A stretch of 64,000 nucleotides of DNA from Scatophagus argus (lineage: Eukaryota; Chordata; Actinopteri; Scatophagidae), in the NCBI RefSeq assembly GCF_020382885.2, contig NC_058516.1:7169426-7233425 (forward strand). Reading direction: 5' to 3'. How positions within the stretch are numbered: position 1 is the stretch's first letter; each line of letters begins with the position of its first letter. A model generated the notes under the pieces. It did not search any database. It was not told the DNA's origin and was given only the letters and a program-made list of their open reading frames with translations. This document shows, piece by piece, positions 57,000-64,000 of the stretch. The position numbers and the translations under genes are program-made.

Positions 57000-57215
57000 C
57001 TTCATGGTTACGTTATAGCTATTCACCAAATAAGAGCATATAAACCGCCCAGTCGAGAGCCTTCAAATTACGATCAACCCAGCACAGGTAAGGAGTACAG
57101 ATCTGAAACGGTCTCAGTATCTGCTGTGCAGAAATCACTTACTATACATGTCAATCATTTGTACATTTAGTATCACACAGCCGTCGTCTCTCATTTGATC
57201 ACAAAAGGGGCTGCA
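57000..57215 (+). repeat. Diverged duplicated segment, copy 1
   Basis: Aligns collinearly with 58112-58350. Shared blocks include caccaaataa, gagagcc, tcagtatctgct with cagaaat, tacattta, catcac/tatcac with cagc/cagcc, and ctcat-tt-atcacaa. Overall similarity is clearly above chance but well diverged. Function unknown. Confidence 0.75.
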
Positions 57216-58111
57216 ATGCCCTCACTTCATTAGGTCTGACATGATTAAAAAAAAAAGAAAAAAGCGAGTGCCCTGTTTGAACCGCTTCACAAAGTCAACT
57301 TCACAGAGACTGCAGTAAAACTGGGTGATGTTCTCTTACAGCAAAGTGATAACTCATTCACAACCAACTATTTGTCACGTACGCCTGACACACACACAGA
57401 AAGGCAGGTGAAACGGGAAGGTAATTCAAATGAAGTGTGCACAAGTACTCTGTGTGTGTTTTACAACACAAGAATACAACAAAGGAGAACATGAAATGTC
57501 TTTACCTGTTATTAAACTATTCTTTAGACTCCATGACACCTGGTCAGGGTTTATCAGATCCGGGGAAACAGAGCACACAGGGAGCCAGGACCACCGTTTG
57601 CTTTGTACCAATTCAACATGCACACAAATGCAGTACGCACACCCACACAAAACACTATGTAGATGCTATAGTTTCTACTTAAAGATCCCATGCAGACATG
57701 CTTAAAGATGTGTATGGAACACTTTGACTAATAGGGTTTCTGATGTGATTTTTCCACAAAAAAAATATCTTGTAAGAAGACATTTTGAGGTGATAAACAT
57801 CCATGTCTGGTGATAGGGTTAGGTTTAACTGAGGTTTGTAAATGATCCAAACTTGGATTCTAACCTGTATCTACTGATAATACTACTACTACTGTTAGGT
57901 TTTGTTTGCAGAATCATTTTGTGGGGTTCATACACGATATGCTATAACACTCTGCTCCCAAAATAAACACTGTTTTGGTTAGATATTATGAGGAGCAGAG
58001 GACATACAGGCTGTTTAGAAAAATAAGAGGCTTAAAAAGGTTAGGATGCATGTCCTATTTTATCATTAAAAGGAGGAATTAAAGTTACTTGATAGAAAAT
58101 CTGTGCAAAGC

Positions 58112-58350
58112 TGGGATTCATGTGACCCACTGCTGTTTAAACACCAAATAAAAGTGAATAACTGTCCATAGACCTAACAAGTTGAGAGCCTCGAATTATC
58201 ACCAACCCAGCAAGTAAGAAGTATAGACCTGAAACTGTCTCAGTATCTGCTCTACAGAAATGATGATTATGATGATACCTGTCACAAACACTTATACATT
58301 TAACATCACGCAGCTGTTTTCCCTCATTTTATCACAAGAGATGCACAGGA
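58112..58350 (+). repeat. Diverged duplicated segment, copy 2
   Basis: Direct-orientation partner of the copy starting at 57000, about 1.1 kb away. Lengths are similar, with a few small indels (an extra gatgattatgatgat stretch here). Confidence 0.75.
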
Positions 58351-59186
58351 TTTCCATTTCAGATGAAGCTGAGTAGGACAGTGGCTATAAGCTTACAAGA
58401 GTCAGGCACTGGGTGTGTGAATGTACATACAGCACTTACAGTCAAAGTTATGCAGAAAATGATGTTTCAAAGCACAAAAGGGACACAATTTCTCAGTTTT
58501 AGTTTTTTTATTTTTCTTATCCATCAAATACATGATGCACTGAAGCTGTAAAAACCTTCACCTACTATATGACTGAGCAACAGTAAAGTACAGCTACAGT
58601 AGAGTAACAGGATGTTTAAAAAGGAGGACAACAATATCCACAAACTGAGGCACATGAGACAAAATGTAGATATTAAGGTGTTCACTTCCAACAGTAGGAC
58701 TTTTTTTGTGTTGCACTTCTTTTTCAGTTTTAGATGACAGTGTTCAAGCTATCCAATCTAAATCTTTTATTAAATTCAATCCCCAACAGCAAGTTAATAA
58801 AGCGTATCCGAGGCAACTACAAAGTTGTCAAATCACAAAGGCCTTTCCCTCGACATGCGATGAAACCTTAATCTTCCGCACACAAACAAGCACAAATCAT
58901 TTCAGAAAACATACGAGCAAAATATGTTGTGACAAATTTTATGTATAAACACTGCAGGTAAGTGGAGATTCAAAGCAATGTCCTGTACACAGAATAAACC
59001 TGCATTAGAGGAAAAATTCAAATAACAAATATGTACAAAACTGACAAAACAACCTGTGCCATTTTTTTCAGCAAACATATCCAAGCCTCAGGAACGGAAA
59101 TGGGTCGACATAAAATAGAAAAAGAATTCTCAGGCTGGGGCGACAATAAAGACCCGTGTAATTGTGTCTCTGTGTTTACAGAGAAG

Positions 59187-62106
59187 TTAATATCTGCGGC
59201 GCTTGTTATTTGGCCCATCAAAGACTCCCGCTACTGGATTCCCCCTACCAAATCCTGGGGATGGTCCAACTTGAGGGCCCAATGGCGGCGGCTGCGGCTG
59301 CTGCTGCTGCTGCTGCTGCTTTGGGGACTCGACTTCTGGTCGACCCCCCATTGATCCACCCTGTGAACATCTATCGTTTCGCTGCGGTATCACGGGGTCA
59401 GCGTTACGAGAACGGTGTGAGATTGAAATAACGATTGTTGGAGTTTTCAAAGTTCATCGGTCAGGGTTTAGTTTGATTCGAAGATTTGAAGTGTCACCGT
59501 CCGAGCGTGAAAGTCGAGTGAACCAAGCAGACAAAAGGGAGAGAAAGGAACAAGACTATTAGTTAAATCTACAGTTTTCAGATCCATTTTAAGTCCTTCA
59601 AAACTTGAAACACTATCATTATTTTAAATGGCAATCCCTCCAAAGAAAATGGATTTATTTTCACGCGGTTCATTCTTTAAAGAAAACGTGTTCAATGACA
59701 GACTAAATAAGCTTCTTTTTCCTGATACATTACCATGGCTCCATTTTCTGACATCAATGGTGTCCCCAAATTTGTAGTTCCCTCTGGGCCAATGGCTCCA
59801 CCCCTTCCACTCATGCCCATCATTTGACCCTGGTTACCACTGGGCCCCGGAGAGACCTGGTTATAGCCATCTACACGCAAAACAACGAAGTATTGGTTTG
59901 TCATTTGGCTGGTCATCATAATGTACCCAATGCTCCGCAACAACTGCAGCTGAACGCCTGAACTATTCTCAGTAACTTCAAACTTAAAGTTAACGGTGGC
60001 TTTTGGTCAACAGCTAATATGATTCTGTCATCTGAAGAAGACTGACGATTATAACCGGTACTCATTTGAAAGACACTTCTACAAAGAATTTCACAAAACC
60101 CCGATATGACACCAACCCAACCAAAAACCAACGTTAATTTTAAGCGGTAAACAGGCTGCAGATTATGTCAAAGTAGACATTAAGTCTTATTTTAGCAATA
60201 GAACAAACAGAGACAGCAGACTGAATAATTAACAGAATGAGAGGTCCTTGTTTTCACTCCTAAACTTTGAGGCCAAGTGCCAGCATGCACATGTTTTGCT
60301 AACTAAACCTTGGATTGCACATCACCTTGGAGCATCTAACAGAACTGTTGAAGACAGCCTTGAATCATTTCCAAAAGCAGTCACTCCTGCACAGACGTAA
60401 CAGGTTCGATCACCACCACACGGGTCTACAAACTACAAATGGATTTATGTGTCTTTCGACTGACCTCATGTCAACGTGTTACAATGTGTCTGATGTAAAC
60501 AGGACACAGAAAGGATATGCGAGGTTGAAAATACTGTTTAAACCACCTTTCTCTGGACGGAGAGCCTAAAGCGCATTCATAGCAGCGGAGCGGGGACAAC
60601 CACGAACATTAGCCTCCAACTCGGAATTACAAGTTGGAGATATAAATTTCTGACACTGAAGAAGTCGCTCACATTGTGAAGAAACTACAGATCTGTCAGC
60701 AAACTGTGTGCAGAACGGCTCCACATGCAGCACTGGTGTGACAATGACGGACGAAAGAAATCATGGCAACAGTGTAGCTTTGCATGGGGACGCTCCAGGC
60801 TCCACCTACTTCTGCTTCACTTTATCACCTTCACAGATATTAACAAATAAAGCATTATAATGGTAGCAATTGTAAAATGCTCTTAAACTGCAAACCTAAT
60901 TTAATTGAATTTAAACCTAATAGCCCCTCTGGGATGAATAAAGTCATCTATCCATCTAACTGATCAACGTGACTAAAAAAGACGAGTAGCTCTGTTAAGA
61001 ACACTTTAATTGCACAAATAAATCGCAATCATCTACAACTGCATGATTTAGTCAGCAGACCATTTAAAATTAGTGGACATAACTTTCCAAATCTGACACT
61101 GAAATTATGATAGAGTTTGGCGTGTCAATTTTACAAATTTACAGCACACACTGATACACACACTCACAATAAATATTACTGTAGAAAAAAAAAACTACCA
61201 AGAGGAAAGACCAGAGTAAATTACCTACACTTGTCATACTTAAAAACAAATACGGTGATTATCAACAGACACAAAATCATTTAAAGTATATTCCTAAATA
61301 ACTGACCACTCCCTGATCCACCCCCCCCCCCCCCCCCCCAACACACACACACACACACACACACCTCCCTTCATCCTCCTAAATGAAACACAGCAGTTAG
61401 GCTTACAGAGATGATGTGCAATCCTGGGTTACAATGTTCACGTGGTGAAGAATCACCATGAACCTCGAATAATCTGTCCCACATTATGGTCATAAACATC
61501 AGGCCCTGGCCCCTCGTCCTGCACTCAGCAGATCAATTTAAATTTAAATGTACTTTTTGTGGAGCGCATAGGTCCACAAGGACAAACATTTGCCTTTGCG
61601 TTTTGTTTCTTATTTCCTGCCATGATTCACTTAAAAAATAAGCAAATAAATATTAAGTGTTAAGGACACCGTAACAATATTCGATGTACAATATTATTGA
61701 AGCTTTTTGGATCTGCATACAACCGAGGAGGAGAGCTCAGGGCCAAAGTATTTCTCAAACTATAAAACATAGCCCCAACAGAACAACCTCATTCAACATA
61801 CTGTATCTCTTGTTAGTATGGACATCATGTTGTCTGGTCTTTTTCTTCCTTTGCATTGCATCCAAAGTAAGTCCAATTTAGACCAAAAAAGGGTCACAAA
61901 ATAATTTCACAAGAAATGTGTTGAAAAGGAGCCACTTTGAATGCAAGACAAATAATGGTATTAAATGACATTAAGGCAGTCATATTTCATGTATCATCAT
62001 CACTTGATCTGGTTTTGTATCAACCAGTCCTTACAGTCATGCCCGTACCTCCCATATTAATTGGTCCACGAGGGCCCAGCTCACCCACTCTCATTTCCTG
62101 TTCTCT
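59187..62106 (-). CDS. pspc1: Paraspeckle component 1, last three coding exons
   Basis: DBHS-family RNA-binding protein of nuclear paraspeckles, partner of NONO and SFPQ. Minus-strand exons 62106-62049, 59870-59734 and 59381-59187 join in phase to about 130 residues and a TAA. Reads: REQEMRVGELGPRGPINMGD, GYNQVSPGPSGNQGQMMGM, GAIGPEGTTNLGTPLMSENG and the end GFGRGNPVAGVFDGPNNKRR RY. These match human PSPC1 ([39 protein letters not shown], GFGRG...GPNKRRRY) better than NONO or SFPQ. The KRRRY end is the nuclear localisation tail. A run of seven glutamines lies in the last exon, absent from human as I recall. The RRM, NOPS and coiled-coil exons lie beyond 64000. Confidence 0.93.
60915..60957 (+). 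mobile_element. Short LINE-like 3' tail in a pspc1 intron
   Basis: agcccctctgggatgaataa agtcatctatccatcta resembles the fish LINE tail (ccccctctgggatcaataaa gtatctatct). No element body is seen. Confidence 0.5.
61321..61364 (+). repeat. Poly-C tract and (AC)n microsatellite
   Basis: About 19 cytosines followed by AC repeats in a pspc1 intron. Poly-C of this length is rare; the opposite strand is a G-run that could form a quadruplex. Confidence 0.95.
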
Positions 62107-64000
62107 CTGCAAGAAGTGAAGAAGAGCCTTCAGAACAAAACTGAACTAAAGTACAAATATTCAAGGGATAGCCTACTGTAAAAAACAAAAAACAAAGCCT
62201 TACACTGTAGAAGTATTAATTTTTCTACACAAAACTGAAGACAGCGACTTCAGTTGCCTGTGGCTCTTATGGAATGCAGTTGTTCTTAATACGGATGGAA
62301 ACTGTATACTTTAAGATTCAATGCCTTCTTGCCTCTACTTAAATTATGGCAAAGCAAAACATGTTCTCTTCTGCTGGTCTGTGGAGTTACAGGTCACAGA
62401 CATGCTTACTGAAACCACAGGGCAACTCTAGCCTACATCAACTGTGAGTAGATAAGCCACATTAAATGGGCTTTAGGCTATTTTATTCACATGTGCTTTT
62501 GGCCTGTTTGAGTTTAAAAGCATTTTTTTTGTCAGCTTCTAGACACACAAATTAGAAGTACAACATATTCACTATACTCACTCATTCACACAGGGCCCTG
62601 ACACACCAAGTAGACAGAAATTTGCAACTAAGACCTCACACTCACACAGCAAAGGCTACAGCATGTATGGAGTACAGTCTTCCCCATCTAGAACTGCAAT
62701 GATAAGACGATCAAAAGAAAATTAGTGGCCAAATTGCTTTGCTCCAGCCTCTCACATATAAGGATTTGTGGCTTTACTTTGTCATTTGGGAGTTCTAATG
62801 AGGAGTCGTTGGGTTTTGTACTGTCGATTGGACAAAAACAGTAAAGCGAAGATATCACTGTGGATTCTGGGAAGTTGTGATGAACACTTTTGACATTTTA
62901 TGGTTTAAACGGTAAAATTGCTTAATTGTACGTAATCGGATGACTGACAATAAAAGTCATCTTTAGTTGCAGCCTGATCCCCAGCATTCCACTGTTTAAA
63001 CAGTCCTTATCCACTACATAAACAGTACGAATCAGAACGGTAATGCTTTGCTTTGCACTGGTACTGCCAGCCCAAGGGCTTCGTGTTTGATGGAGGAAAA
63101 GCCGAATGCAAAAGGAAAAGATGAACCAGACCAAACTCGCGACTCCTTTTGATGCAAATTCAACATCTGTTAATAAACGCAGATGATGCACTTGATGGTG
63201 CTGGACATAACACTGCTACTGAGTGACCAGTCTGACAGTGTCAACTTGGTGTGTCAGGGTCCAAACACACAAAACCGCAGACGCTCCGTTATCTGTAAAT
63301 TCATAAATAATCTCACGACACTCTCAGGGATACACTTGATTCGCACACAAACTCAGCATCAACTCACCATAATGAGCAAACATATATTATCATTTATGTA
63401 TGCATTATGTTGACATTCACATGCCTGTAAAAGTATTTACGCTCACATACATCACGATCAGGTGACTGACCCATGGTCAGGTATGCAAGTTTAACTGAGT
63501 GACAAAGCTGCACAGCAATGGTAGATTTTGCCCCCCCCACACACCAAACTTCAAGAAAAGTGCGAGGGAAAATGTCAAATTACTGCAAATACTGTGATGT
63601 TCAACATTTCTATTCTTTATGTACTCACCTGTTCAAAGGCCAACATGTTGTACTTATCAGAAGGAAAATGGTAAAATGAACATGCTGAAAATACAATGCA
63701 GCTACTTTAAGCACTAGATGGCAGCACAAAGGATTTATGTTCTGGGGGGGTCGTCTCTCTTCAACAATATCCTCTAGGAAAGCAAAACCACAAACTAACA
63801 CCAGAGAGAGTAATTTAGCTCTTGAGTGAAACAGTTATGAGTAACATGAAGGAGTCTAACATCCCATAGTTTATTATGTGTAGAGAATGGAACAAACAAA
63901 AAACAAAACAAAAAAAGGAAACATCAATGTAAATTAAATTACACACCTTTCAAGTCCTAAAGAAAACCAGTCTGGAGGTCAGACTATTTCTGTTAGAGAG
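62107..64000 (-). other. pspc1: pspc1 intron running off the right edge
   Basis: The upstream pspc1 exon that should encode the end of the coiled coil is not found here, so the intron continues past the window. A 55-base exon-like segment at 63629-63683 has good splice sites but the wrong phase (see findings). The rest is AT-rich without recognisable genes. Confidence 0.6.

Larger units (their letters stand above)
54300..59186 (-). other. pspc1 3' UTR and intergenic DNA before arhgap20
   Basis: AT-rich sequence without convincing coding exons. Minus-strand AATAAA signals at 58766-58771 and 58507-58512 would end a 0.4-0.7 kb pspc1 3' UTR; further signals occur to the left, so the true end is unknown. 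The interval holds a diverged 200-base duplication (57000-57215 and 58112-58350) and a 35-base exon-like segment at 56490-56524. Confidence 0.5.

Noticed and set aside
60395..60425. ggttcgatc resembling a tRNA T-arm
   Set aside because: No acceptor stem, anticodon arm or A box could be found around it.

Overview
This is a window of vertebrate, almost certainly teleost fish, nuclear DNA. Genes are split into many small exons with GT-AG introns, mostly 70-1,500 bases long. Simple repeats (CA, GT, GCGT, poly-T) are frequent, and several fragments match interspersed repeats that I know only from fish genomes. There are no prokaryotic features. Five protein-coding genes can be modelled, two of them cut by the window edges. 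Exon models were made by eye from splice sites, phase and remembered homologues, so single boundaries may be off by a few bases.

Layout: (1) 324-24620, + strand: the last 48 exons (about 2,550 residues) of a neurobeachin-like BEACH-WD40 protein, closer to NBEAL1 than to NBEAL2 as I remember them, with a 2.5 kb 3' UTR ending near 27.1 kb. (2) 27359-31185, - strand: a seven-exon gene for a secreted protein of 427 residues with a signal peptide, an array of about twelve 14-residue repeats and a C-terminal C-type lectin domain; I cannot name it. (3) 33075-35934, + strand: fdx1, mitochondrial adrenodoxin, four exons, 166 residues, complete. (4) 37847-52870, - strand: arhgap20, a PH / Ras-associating / RhoGAP protein, 16 exons, about 1,114 residues, complete. 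(5) 59187-62106, - strand: the last three coding exons of pspc1 (paraspeckle component 1); the rest lies beyond the right edge.

The five genes have unrelated jobs: vesicle and membrane trafficking, a secreted lectin, electron transfer to mitochondrial P450s, Rho/Rap signalling and nuclear RNA binding. They are neighbours, not a pathway. nbeal1/lectin and fdx1/arhgap20 are tail-to-tail pairs whose poly(A) signals lie roughly 175 and 107 bases apart; lectin/fdx1 are head-to-head around a CpG-rich interval. fdx1 next to arhgap20 is conserved with human 11q22, whereas nbeal1 and pspc1 belong to other human chromosomes.

I found no unmistakable new biological system. The best leads are the unnamed lectin with its homogenised coding minisatellite, a 40-base perfect inverted repeat (about 70-base imperfect arms) in an arhgap20 intron, a TATA-driven minus-strand leader exon inside fdx1 intron 1, two apparent GC-AG introns, a 60-base in-frame exitron-like segment in the arhgap20 terminal exon, and an alternative nbeal1 C-terminus made by intron retention.
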